NCBI GenBank assembly: GCA_030844895.1
Contig: JAUTDX010000062.1
Coordinates: 1-64,000, forward strand
Length of the DNA stretch: 64,000 nucleotides
DNA from: Ambrosia x helenae
Taxonomy: Eukaryota > Streptophyta > Magnoliopsida > Asterales > Asteraceae
Reading direction: 5' to 3'
Part shown: piece by piece, positions 53,424 to 64,000 of the stretch
Layout: each line of letters starts with the position of its first letter
How positions within the stretch are numbered: position 1 is the stretch's first letter
Position numbers and translations under genes: made by a program
The notes under the pieces: model-generated
What the model saw: the letters and a program-made list of their open reading frames with translations, nothing else
What the model was told of the DNA's origin: nothing
Database searches by the model: none

Positions 53424-53650
53424 CTAAGCACGAGAAGATGGGGCGACAGAATCAAGGAATCCCGGAGGGAAGGTATGAATACCAGGGACAGGGTAAACGG
53501 GAAATGTAGGGGTGGGAGCGATGAGTGGTGGGGAAGTGACTGACGCCTCAGACCTCGCATCCTCCTCACTAGGGTCCTCATCCTCCTCGTACTCACCGTC
53601 GGCCATCATCTCGTCCGGCTCGTCCTCGTCGACCATCATCTCGTCCGACA
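53424..53650 (-). pseudogene. Acidic ORF fragment of a retroelement
   Basis: The minus strand encodes an acidic stretch (DEDEPDEMMADGEYEEDEDP) then a Pro-rich one (APTPTFPVYPVP). Such segments occur in plant retroelement polyproteins. The fragment abuts the truncated LTR at 53651. The family is uncertain. Confidence 0.35.
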
Positions 53651-54618
53651 AACTCAGGTTAGTAACATTGATCAAACTAGTAAGTCTACCTTAGCGACTC
53701 ATGCATATTACATACTTAACTGGGTCAGTTGAGTTGTTACGATGGTTCAGGGAATCATCAGGAGTCGTTACAATGATCCACGGGATCATTAGGAGTCGGT
53801 CCATAACAACGTGTACAAGGATTGGTGATTCGTGGAATCACCGGGTTTAACGCACACACGCAAGTCTCGAGTCCCGGGAATTGGTGAATGGATGTGAACG
53901 TGTTAGTTACCATGCATTATGTGTTTATAATCATTATACTTAAGCAATTCTACATACATGTCTAGTTGTAAACTTTAATGCCTCGTGAATTAGACAACAA
54001 CAGTTTCAACGAGTTTCAACGAGTTTCAACGAGTTTCAACGAGTTTCAACATTACATAATCATTAGCTATGGCCAAGCCGGCGATACTCAATAATAGATC
54101 TATTGGATTGACAATCCCACCCGGATACGTGTACCTCCTACATAGGTAGCGTGGGTGATTGTTATCGTTCCAACATATTATTAAGGTGAACCGTGGATGA
54201 CGGGATGGACCTAAACTAGTCAAAGGTTTGATTATGTCGATTCAACATATCATGTTTATTCATGTAGACTTAAACTTACGATAGACATATGAATTGCTAA
54301 ACTTTTATACTAAAACTATTTGCTTGACATGGCTTATGTATTCTCACCAACTTCTAGTTGACCCCCCCCCCCATTTTTCCAAACTCAACAGGAAATACTG
54401 ATGCTTGAAGTCTAGAGCTAGCATGAGGAGATATTTGAAGTTTATGCTTTGTTTGGCTTGTTGATGTATTAGAATTCCATTCAAGACTTGTTATGTATTT
54501 TCAATTTTGGATATTTTTACTTTAAATAAATTTCAATTAAAACTTGAATACTGTGTGCTACTGTATACTTATTCTTACGTGACACCTCGATGTTTCCGCC
54601 ATCGGTTGGGGTGTTACA
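53651..54618 (+). repeat. 5' LTR of G4, chimeric and 5'-truncated
   Basis: 53651-53933 is like the start of the G3 LTR (45890-45600, inverted). 53934-54618 is like the last part of the G4 3' LTR (57618-58292). The join lies at a shared cattat. It ends GGGGTGTTACA next to a primer site. It holds five TTTCAACGAG units (54003-54050), against three in the 3' LTR. Confidence 0.8.
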
Positions 54619-54621
54619 AAT

Positions 54622-54634
54622 TGGTATCAGAGCC
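54622..54634 (+). other. Primer binding site of G4 (initiator tRNA-Met)
   Basis: TGGTATCAGAGCC, three bases after the LTR end. Confidence 0.9.
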
Positions 54635-56995
54635 ATGGTTATAGGGAATTAGGTTATTAGAAAAAAAAAATAATCTAGTCTATAACCATAGGATTTTAAT
54701 CAGTACTTGCTCCTTTTACTTGCAACCTTACTTGTTTATATTCTCTATCCTACTTCTTATCCTTACTTTAGTCCCTACAAGAAGAGTGCTCTCCATCACA
54801 AGATATACTCTTAGACTAATAGGACAAATCCTCAGGTTTAACCTGAACCACCTTGAAGATCTCGTCGAAGTTCTAGATTTTAATAACGAACACGTGCAAT
54901 CTGGAAGGGTGAACGCCTGTATTCTGAGTTTTCTGTCTAGGACTGGCATTGCGCATAAATCCCAATCAGACGAGGGACCCGGATGCCTACCTGGGAATTC
55001 TCGGGATGAGTGTTCACTTATAGGCTAAAGCATGTCTTCACTATGTTATTAGAATCTAGAAGTTTTGATAAGTCAACGTTTTCGTTTATTCGTTTTAATT
55101 AATGAATAAATGATTACACTCACTTTCCTTAGATTAAGCTCTAAAATCTCAAAATTTTATAGCTTAAATCAATCTCATTTCATAACCATCTATGGATTTC
55201 ACAATCACACTTCACCTTACCATCTTAGACACTTTTTAAATATTCAACACCCTACCCAAATCATGTTATTTCCTTTCTCAACATATTATATATTTTAAAA
55301 CTATAACCTCATAGCCTGATCTTGACGAGGGGTTCAAAAAAAAAAAAAAACACTTTTTCAACATTTTCAAAATTTTCATCACCTAGTACAACACTAAAGA
55401 TTTCTAAATATTTTTCAAAATTTTTATCACCTATAAACTACGGAAAAAAAAATACAGGTTTTTGTCAAAAGATGTCCTCAAACTTAATTTCTAAATTCAA
55501 ATGTCTATTTATTAGCATAACAAACGATTTTCTATATAATGCTTTAATCTATTAAAAATCACTTAATAGAACCTTGATCTTCAAAACCTAATGTCATGTT
55601 TAAAATCTCCAACTAATGAGAATATTATAATCAAATCTCATTTAGTTTGTACTATTTAACGACTTTTTTTATGTACTAAACCAATTTTTAAATCCTTCCA
55701 TCCTCATGAACAAAAAATTTAATCTCCAACTCCTCATGGACCCCTACTTATTTTCAACTATTTCGAAATTTTTACAATATTTGGCATATACCACAATCAT
55801 GTTTTCTTATACACTTGATTATAACCTTTGATCCAAACCCCAAAATTTACACTGCTACATAATCTCCTTACTATAAAATAAACTCTTTATCAACTATCTT
55901 CACATTCAATATCTCTCACAACTTTGATTCTGCTTCAAGAATTTTTCATCATCCTCTTAAGAACTAAATTCATATCCTTCACCTTCTCAAACATGAACTA
56001 GTTACCCATGATAACCAAACTATTGAAACTTGGTTGTGTGTTGCATCAAACTTAATCCTTAGTTATACATGAGGATTCGATTATCTACCATATTTAAACA
56101 TTTGATACTAGAAATCATGGAATATAAACTATTTGCTATAGACACACCTAGAGTCATTAACCTTGTCTAGGACAACACTATTACAACTCGCATGCTATGC
56201 TTGATACTTGATTGCTTATATGTACATATTATCAATTTGCAATTTATGTGTGAAATAATTGGTACACTTAATCAAACAACTGGTAGAGGATGAAGTACTT
56301 GCTCAACAGTTAGTTGAGTACCAAATAACCTACTCAACGATTGGTAGAGGTCATCATGCCTGCTCAACAGTCGGTAGAGGCCCTACAACCTGCTCAACGA
56401 CTGGTAGAGGCTATCGCACCTGCTCAACAATCGGTAGAGGTTCTTACTCACTGACTGGTAGAAGTCTTTTTCCTACTTAACAGTTGGGCTCATTTTTGGA
56501 TACATTGTAAACAATTTAATCACAAGGTTATTTTGCATTACTTACATGTGTGTTTAGAGTCATAGAAGGACACAAAACCCTAATGTAAGGTAAATTGGTG
56601 ATTGCGGTCCGAAACGTAATCATGAATTTACAGGTACGTTAAGGTGGTGTGAAATTCTATCAAGGTTTTCGGTAGAGAAACTAATTATAAACTCTAGTTA
56701 CCTGGTAGTTCATTTAGCCTTTCTATAGTCCATCAACTCATGCCTTTCTTTTAGGATTTCTAAAACTTAAGATTCTCATTCGCCTTGCGATTCCAAGACA
56801 CATCTAATCCTACCCTTAAAACTCACAGATAACAAACCTCTTATCCAAATTATTCGAAAGCAGATTATTCTATACATTCATGTCGTGCCTTAACCCAAAA
56901 TTTTCAAACCACGGCTGCCTTAATTTCTACCCAACCATCCTCAAACCTGTGTTTTTAAATAACTTCGGGACGAAGTTTCCAAAAGTAGGAGAGAC
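54635..56995 (+). mobile_element. G4 internal region without gag-pol
   Basis: No gag, protease, RT or integrase motif is found. 54640-55035 is a leader homologous to that of G3. The rest is A/T-rich. aacttcgggacgaagtttcc (56961-56980) and the purine-rich tract before 56996 match the 3' end of Tekay-like elements. G4 is therefore a non-autonomous, large-derivative type element. Confidence 0.72.
56270..56468 (+). repeat. 30-bp tandem repeat in G4
   Basis: About six diverged units of the type CTGCTCAACGACTGGTAGAG plus ten variable bases. The period is a multiple of three, so one frame reads as a decapeptide repeat (CSTxGRGxxx). Coding is not otherwise supported. Confidence 0.75.
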
Positions 56996-57256
56996 TGTAA
57001 CCTCACGAATTTTCCCATTTATTTTGCATTAAAGTATTTCCCGATCCATGATATAAAGTCTAATTTATTTCTAAGTATTCTTATCTTTATCCGTACACTC
57101 TATTTTTCTAAGTTCCTTTTATCATTGTACTTAAAAAAAAATATCTTCAATCATGACATATGTCCTATCCTAATTCTATTTATAAAATCGTCATTTTATA
57201 AGACGGTGTTTTTTATTTTCTAATTCAAACTAATGATTTTTTTTTATTTCTTAAAT

Positions 57257-57398
57257 AGTCAAAGTCTTGGTCAAAGTCCTAGTCAAAGTCTTAGTCAAAC
57301 AGTCAAAGTCTTAGTCAAATAGTCAATTCATCATAAAACCTTACTTTATGGTGTTGACCAATTTTAATGGCTAATTGAATCCAAAACTAGTATAAAAA
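57257..57398 (+). promoter_or_regulatory. G4 LTR promoter: eight W-boxes and TATA box
   Basis: Seven AGTCAA/GGTCAA (TTGAC on minus) and one TTGACC fall in 57257-57359, in the repeated form agtcaaagtctt. TATAAAAA follows at 57391-57398. TTGAC(C/T) is the WRKY binding core. Stress induction is inference. Confidence 0.6.
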
Positions 57399-57582
57399 CC
57401 CACCTATGAACCATTACACTTGCCACCTCTAAATCGATTGTTTCAATCCGATTAAACTTTCCCTCATACTTTTCTTCTATAGTCTATTACTTCTACAATT
57501 GAAGCTTTGATTATAAGCTCTTGTAATTGGCAACTTTGGGGCTACACATATTCTATTTCTCGAGACTTAATACTTCGCTAAG

Positions 57583-58065
57583 GTGAGTTTACGTAACCAT
57601 GTTTATGCAATTCTTCATACTTGCAACATTATACTTAAGCAATTCTACATACATGTCTAGTTGTAAACTTTAATGCCTCATGAATTAGACAACAACAGTT
57701 TCAACGAGTTTCAACGAGTTTCAACATTACATAGTCATTAGCTATGGCCAAGCCGGCGATACTCAATAATAGATCTATTGGATTGACAATCCCACCCGGA
57801 TACGTGTACCTCCTACATAGGTAGCGTGGGTGATTGTTATCGTTCCAACATATTATTAAGGTGAACCGTGGATGACGGGATGGACCTAAACTAGTCAAAG
57901 GTTTGATTATGTCGATTCAACATATCATGTTTATTCATGTAGACTTAAACTTACGATAGACATATGAATTGCTAAACTTTTATACTAAAACTATTTGCTT
58001 GACATGGCTTATGTATTCTCACCAACTTCTAGTTGACCCCCCCCCCATTTTTCCAAACTCAACAG
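57583..58065 (+). other. Inferred LTR intron of G4
   Basis: TAAG/GTGAGT at 57580-57588 and aactcaacag/g ending at 58065, 483 nt apart. TTCTCACCAAC lies about 45 nt before the acceptor. The 5' LTR keeps the acceptor (54391) but the chimeric join removed the donor. Confidence 0.5.
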
Positions 58066-58292
58066 GAAATACTGATGCTTGAAGTCTAGAGCTAGCATGA
58101 GGAGATATTTGAAGTTTATGCTTTGTTTGGCTTGTTGATGTATTAGAATTCCATTCAAGACTTGTTATGTATTTTCAATTTTGGATATTTTTACTTTAAA
58201 TAAATTTCAATTAAAACTTGAATACTGTGTGCTACTGTATACTCATTCTTACGTGACACCTCGATGTTTCCGCCATCGGTTGGGGTGTTACA

Positions 58293-58785
58293 CTCTAGAC
58301 TTCAAGCATCAGTATTTCCTGTTGAGTTTGGAAAAATGGGGGGGGGGGTCAACTAGAAGTTGGTGAGAATACATAAGCCAAGTCAAGCAATTAAGTTTTA
58401 AAAGAATAAAAGTTTAGCAATTCATATGTCTAATGTAAGTTTAAGTCTACATGAATAAACATGAAGTGTAGTATGCACATAATCAAACCTCCGACAAGTT
58501 TAGGTCCATCCCGTCATCCACGGTTCACCTTAATATCACGTTGGAACGATAACAATCACCCGCGCTCCCCATAAAAGATGGTCAACGAATCTAGGTGAGA
58601 TTGTCAATCCAATAGATCTATTATTGAGTATCGCCGGCTTGGCCATAACTAATGATTATGTAAGTTGAAGTTTAAGTCTAACAATAGTTGTCCAAGTCAT
58701 GAGGCATTAAAGTTTACAACTAGACATGTATGTAGAATTGCTTAAGTATAAAGTTTCAAGTATAAAGAATTGCATAAATCTGAAC
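58293..58785 (-). repeat. Inverted LTR remnant of the G4 family
   Basis: It is the inverse complement of 57605-58092, starting exactly at ctctagac. With the G4 3' LTR it forms a palindrome with arms of about 490 bp and a 200-bp spacer. Confidence 0.8.
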
Positions 58786-60233
58786 TTGGATAAATTGAAC
58801 TCTTGTATCCTATTACAAATAAACGATGCCTTAAATTCTAATGCAAATACGCTTGTTTTGTTTCTTGGTTGTAAAGATAGTTGATTCAACTACCTAGACT
58901 CGTATTGTAAACAATACTCGTCTTAAAGTATTTATAACTTAACGAACCGATAGGATTTGGTTTTGATTTCTTGAAAGTGTGCGCGTATGTATAGTTATAT
59001 ATAATGTTCAGATTCACCGCTTGAAACTAATTAGAAAGGAATATTTAAGATATTGAAAAATAATATGTGTAACTTGATTCGCGTTTTAGTTTGTTTTAAT
59101 GCCTAATAATATATATCAATATTCTTATTTCGACGATTTAAGATTTGGGAGTTAGAACTTATTGGTAAAATGTAGCTTCACTTGTACGAAATTATAGATT
59201 GGAAAGTCCGATATGTTCCCTATATTTTATAAAAATTTGGGCAGAGTTTCCTCTGTTTTTGTATAAAACCAACAACTAATGTTGTCTATATTTTTCCAAC
59301 AATCAATCATCCAAAATTTACAATACGCATCATGATCTAACTAATCTTTTATACGCGACAAATGATTAACCTTCTAAAGCTAAAACAAAAGTGAAATATT
59401 CGCCTTGACAATTATTATATGTATTTGTGTAGTTCACCATTTGGATAATCCTCGCAACAACATATATTTACATGAGTTAGTCATTACTCGATTCACCCAA
59501 ACTTATTAATAAAAATTGTTTTCATTACAAATCGACTCGGTTTGTTCTACACCCAAGAAAATACATCACTAATTATATTTATGTATATAAATAATATAAC
59601 GGAAGGTAATTTAAAACAAGGACATGGCGCGCGTTATACCTTCCCGCAATATTCACCCGAAGCGAAACGACGTGAATGCACCTCGAACTGTGTTCCGATA
59701 GGTCTGACCCGGTTGACCAGATCTGAGCGTTTGACTGTTGTTGACCGGGTATGACCGAATTCGAAAATTGATCCGAGACTTGAACCCACGGTGAGACTCG
59801 AGCGGGAAGTAACCGTCTTGACACGAGAGTTAACTAGCTTTGACCGGAAACGGATCTGACATTTGACCGAATCAAATCTGATTGATGTCGACCGGGTTTG
59901 ACCTGGTCAACTATTGTTGACTGAGTTTGACCCGAAAGGTACACCAAACAAGAAGCATAAACCCACACATTTTCCGGCTCTGAATCCAACTCCACAACCT
60001 ACCATCGGTCACTGTGGCTGCTCAAAAACCCCCAACCCGAAGCTGAACTGACAGGAACCAGACACGAATAAGAACACTACTCGGTTTCCCCAAATCTGAG
60101 TCGGCTGAAACCCCATTGAACGAGACCCTTATGAGCCCTTTGACCCGATTATCCCCACCTGAAACAAACCTCGAGACCTTGACGCTAACTGACCCTGGTC
60201 TGACGAAGACGTGGTCATTGCCAGGGAGTGCTC
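58786..60233. other. Undefined repeat region with TGACC-rich block
   Basis: No gene is seen. 59690-59945 holds at least ten TTGACC/TTTGACCGG-type words (W-box core) on the plus strand. Element identity is not resolved. Confidence 0.45.
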
Positions 60234-60575
60234 TGTCACGTCCTTCGGTAAACAGGAATAAAGATAAATCACCTCATGTGTCGTTGTTCAGTTGTGTCAC
60301 ACTACGACAATGGCGGAAACACGTGGCGCGACGGTTCAAAGCATAAAGTCAAGGTTATTGCTAAACACAAGTAATTTAAGAAAATGGGTCATTTATTAAG
60401 GCGTCAAATCTTGTACCAAATATTACATAAAAGTAAATTGTTTTTAAGACAACATAGAGGTTTCTCAAATATATCCCAAAGCCTTGGGAAATAAAGGTGA
60501 AACCCCTCAAAATGTTTAACGCCGCATTGGAGGATTCCTCGACCCAGCCTGCCCGGTTCTCCTTCATCTAATTAC

Positions 60576-61045
60576 CTGAAAGATATGTTTAAAAGTTTCG
60601 TCAATATAAATATATTGGTGAGTTCACAGGTTTTTAGTTTCCAAAACTTGAATACTTGGGAAATACCATGTTATGACAATATATAGGAGTTGCAAATTCC
60701 TATAATTCTACTTGAGACAATAATCAAACCAAGACGTATATAATAAATATGCCCCGCTCCAAGTCGTTACTCGGTTTCCCACGACTTAAGTTTAGAATAT
60801 GTGCACCCCAGGCATAACCTAATGCATAATCGACGCTATCGATTAGGGGTGGGCCTTGTCAGGCACCAATAGTACTATCCAAATATTCCACCGGTTTCAT
60901 TTCCCTGAACAAATGATTATAGAGGCGAGGACTCAACCCCGAGTGGCGGTCACACCTCAAGTAATAAATCCGTCAAACATTTTCCCTAACATATCTTTCC
61001 CCCGAAAAACGTAAAAATAGTTTAAAATGGGGCCGTGAAACTCAC
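60576..61045 (-). other. Inferred LTR intron of G5
   Basis: Minus strand CAG/GTGAGT at 61048-61040 and atctttcag/g ending at 60576, 470 nt apart. CTCACCAATA lies about 50 nt before the acceptor. Confidence 0.48.
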
Positions 61046-61320
61046 CTGAAACTCTGTCTGGCTTACTAGGCGGATAGCAAAGATGGTCTCGCACCTACAA
61101 ACGTCCTAGACGTATAAGTCACTATTCCTATAGTGCATGTGCCTTGGCAAGTTGTACACCCAACTCCCGACCACAAGTTATTCCAAATCCCGTTTAATTA
61201 AACGCGTATCCTAGGTTTCGTTGGCGTTAGATTACCCTTTGTGTTACAAGTTATATATTACTCTTGTTAATATTTCCTTAACTTGTACCCTATTATCATC
61301 GACTCGACTTCACTTAACAT

Positions 61321-62511
61321 ATAATTATTTTCCCATTTAAATAATTATACTTAAGATCGCATCGCTCGACATAATATATATTTCAACACTCGACCCGACT
61401 CACTTGCCGCACATTTGTTTTCCCATTTAAACAAATATACTAAGATCTTGTCGTTCGATTGTATATTCTTAACGTCCGATTCAACTCACCCTACCGTATA
61501 TTTATTTTCCCATTCAAATAAATATACTAGGATCTTGTCGGCACGGCATACACATATATATATCTTTGTCTACTTGTCGCGGCTTTCCTTCCCACATATC
61601 TACTTTCCCATTAAGTAGATATACGAGAATTTTGCCGAGACGAGCGTACATATATATAAATGTGTAATTTTTCTTGTTAAGTATATACGTTTGTTTAACG
61701 TCTTATTTGTTTATATCATGTTTTTCTCCCACGAATAATTCCTTTAACACTTAGGAAAGTGTTCATTAGTTTTCACCCATGTTGTATATATATTTTACTT
61801 CTTAAAAATATATATTTTCTTATCTTGCCGCAATGGCATTTTTCTCATGTTTTGTCCGTGTACGGTTCGTTAACGCGTCTTAGTTCGATATCTTAACTCG
61901 AATAGTTAATTTTTCCAAGTTTTTTCCCAACATGTGTTTTATAGAAATATTATCCATATTTCTTCCTCTTAACACAAGTTACTTGGAAGGTTTGAAATAC
62001 TTATGTATTTTTAACCCAACTTGTTAACTTAACTACAAAAATGTTTCCAATACTTTTATATTCCCATTTATATAAAAGTATTCATTTTTGTTTAAGTTTC
62101 TCAAGTTTGTTTAATATTTTTATAAAATCTCTATTTTATAAAAATCCTTATGTTAATATCATCCATATTTTATAACTTTCAAAAATATACTTTTATACAA
62201 AAATACCCAAGTATATCTACTAGTATTTACCAAAATCATCCTTAGAAATTTATTACTTACACTTTTGACACCAAACTTTCCATCCTTGCATTTTTGGACT
62301 AATAGTTTCTAAAATATCCATTTTAGTCCTCTAACTTTCAAAGTTACAATATTAGTCCCTTAACTTTCAAATGTTGCATTTTCTCCATACTAACTTCCAA
62401 AGTTGGCATTTTTCACTCAAAATAGTAGACTTTGAAGATTCAACTTTTTATTGGTAAGTTATTTTTGTATCAAAACACTTTTATTAGTCTTATATTCCAT
62501 ATATAAGACTA
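61321..62511. repeat. Series of perfect hairpins with shared loop in G5 LTR
   Basis: Five hairpins have the loop TCCCATT(T/C): 61321-61348 (10-bp stem), 61413-61436 (8), 61497-61526 (11), 61596-61622 (10) and 62049-62082 (13). Others have shorter TCC-type or CTCT loops: 61943-61963, 62116-62145, 62309-62326 and 62485-62511. All stems pair perfectly and differ in sequence. Confidence 0.85.
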
Positions 62512-64000
62512 CTTGTATGTGTGTTTTATGTATTTGCCCATTTTAACAAAATATCATTCTTCTAAGTAAGTTAACTTTAATTTTTCATCTTCTTTATTCT
62601 TGAACTTCTAACATGTTCCACCATACATTATACCTTAGATGATCATAATAAGATGATTTAAAGTTACTTTTTAACATATTCAAGTTCATTCCACAATCTT
62701 AACCAAATCATCATCCTACTTAGTTTAAGTGTAAACTTTATATATTTTCAAGATTATTACTTTATCATCATCAAATCCATGATTTATTTACATATCTTTA
62801 ATCATCTATTTTACACAAGTGAAACCTATTAAAGATTATGTTCAAACCACCCTTTTAAACCCTTCATGTACAACTTGCTTCTAAGAACACATACATGAAT
62901 AATAATAATCAAAAACAAGGTTAAGAAGCTTACTACTAGCACAAGGCTAGGGAAGACAAAACCTTTGATTTTGAGAGGGGTTTAGTGTGTTCTTCCTTAA
63001 TGGTTAAGCTCCAAGCTTGAAACACACAATAGGGGTTTGGATGATGGATTGTTTTGAGTGATTTGGGAGATGTAAAAACTTGAAAGAAATATGTGTATGG
63101 ATGGGGGGAAACTTACGGCCAAAGAACAAGAAGAAGAAGAGTTGTTTTGCTTTGATATCCAAATCTCTAACACATGTTATTTATAGCCTTATCACATGTA
63201 ATCTTTCATGGATTTTGTGATTATTACTAAAGATTCAAGAGATTTATGAAGTACAAAATGATCTTGGATGGATGTTAATAGGGTGTTTTGGCCGTGAGTT
63301 TGTGAGGGGGAGTGAGATAGCTTGTGTATCTTGCTAAATAGTTGTAATCTTTCATGTAATCCACACTAGATATATCCATGCATGTGTGTACTTAATGTAA
63401 TGATATGTTTGGTCTTGTCTTGGATTTCTAGGGCCTCTTGGCCGAAAATCATACAAGGGGAGACAAAAGATGTGCATGCTTGTACTTGTGTGTTTTTCTT
63501 ACAACTTTTGGCTTTTAGTAGAGCATGCTTTATACTAGGTTATAGATTATAATTATAAACACCATTTGCATGGATATTTTGTGGCCATAAGGCCGGCCCC
63601 TTTGTGGGTCTAGGTGGGGTCCACAACTTCAAACATTTACCCATTATTTGTTATGTTTAATCCCCCGTCATTCGGGTGTCGTTCGGGTATTTTTTGGGTT
63701 TTAATCACGCGTTATTCGGACATTAAAAATACCTTTAATAATCCTTAAATATAGTCTAATTTAAGCGTTGATTGGTTATTTAGGCCTTTGCCGGGTGAAA
63801 TTATGAGTTATACGCGTATCGGGTGCGGTACGCGCATTTTATTCGTTACCGGGAGATTTGTACAAGACGTTTCCACTTATGGTTTTGGAGTTCCAAAACT
63901 CATTATATTTTATGAAACTACCCTTTATTTTATATCCTGGGTGTCCGGGATCCTTTTCGTTTATTTAATTATTACCGGGTAATTGCCAACGTCCATACCG

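Larger units (their letters stand above)
56996..58292 (+). repeat. 3' LTR of G4
   Basis: It runs from TGTAACCTCACG after a purine-rich tract to GGGGTGTTACA (1297 bp). It contains a W-box cluster, a TATA box and the donor/acceptor pair listed below. Confidence 0.85.
60234..63999 (-). repeat. Partial long LTR G5, Tekay-like (right end not seen)
   Basis: The left edge TGTCACGTCC (minus GGACGTGACA) is the LTR 3' end. No primer site adjoins it, so this is a 3' or solo LTR. It shares with the G1 LTR the conserved blocks cccccgaaa ... tggggc ... gtga(c/a)actcacc and the intron-like pair. A TATA-like atttata on minus lies near 63177-63184. The hairpin series is at 61321-62511. The outer edge is not found, so the extent to the window end is tentative. 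Confidence 0.55.

Noticed and set aside
54720..55028. Open frame of 102 aa in the G4 leader
   Set aside because: The homologous G3 leader (41640-42090) does not keep the frame, so coding is unlikely.

Overview
The window is plant nuclear DNA, almost certainly from a eudicot and probably from Asteraceae. The basis is the style of the retroelement proteins (a Sirevirus-like Copia, an Athila-like Gypsy and several Tekay/Del-like Gypsy families), a cytosolic ribosomal protein S16 sequence with a telo-box/site II promoter, and an ALP1/HARBI1-like gene. I cannot fix the genus. About 85% of the window is LTR retrotransposon sequence. Only one clearly intact non-element gene is present (51124-52365, minus) plus one nonsense-mutated ribosomal protein gene (47104-47547, minus).

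Layout. From 2 to about 45894 there is one nested stack. A Tekay-like element G3 (minus strand; 5' LTR 42107-45894) carries a second Tekay-like element G1 (minus; 5' LTR 40415-41555, gag 38490-39792, pol 15206-16973). G1 is split by an Athila-like Gypsy element G2 (plus; 16974-38489, 5-bp duplication cccgc on both sides) and by a Sirevirus-like Copia element C1 (plus; 2-15205, 3' flank ctcgt). G2 in turn holds a gag-pol-less derivative of C1's family, C2 (minus; 29288-36395), and a hAT-type MITE inside its gag (19678-20365, 8-bp duplication). The interval 45895-53650 is the gene-bearing part, with the RPS16 pseudogene, another hAT MITE (47750-48302), the ALP1-like gene, and an inverted pair of A/T-rich repeats. 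From 53651 to the end there are more Tekay-like LTRs: a coding-less element G4 (plus; 53651-58292, with a chimeric 5' LTR), an inverted LTR remnant, and part of a long LTR G5 (minus; from 60234).

How it may work together. gag-pol of C1, G1 and G2 all carry nonsense or frameshift mutations, so none looks autonomous now. By contrast the extra ORF of C1, in the envelope position after pol, is intact (1191 aa). The same ORF, although broken, is what C2 kept when it lost gag-pol. Upstream of this ORF in C1 and C2, and upstream of the unrelated envelope-position ORF of G2, I see the same layout: an array of a family-specific short word, a TATA box, a splice-donor-like site, a second array, a splice-acceptor-like site, then the ORF. 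Several LTR families also have such word arrays just 5' of their TATA box. Four different Tekay-like LTRs carry a matching donor/acceptor pair 470-491 nt apart, which suggests a conserved intron inside the LTR transcript. The G5 LTR has a string of perfect hairpins whose stems differ but whose loop is shared.

All assignments rest on reading the sequence by eye. Splicing, promoter activity and lineage names are inferences.
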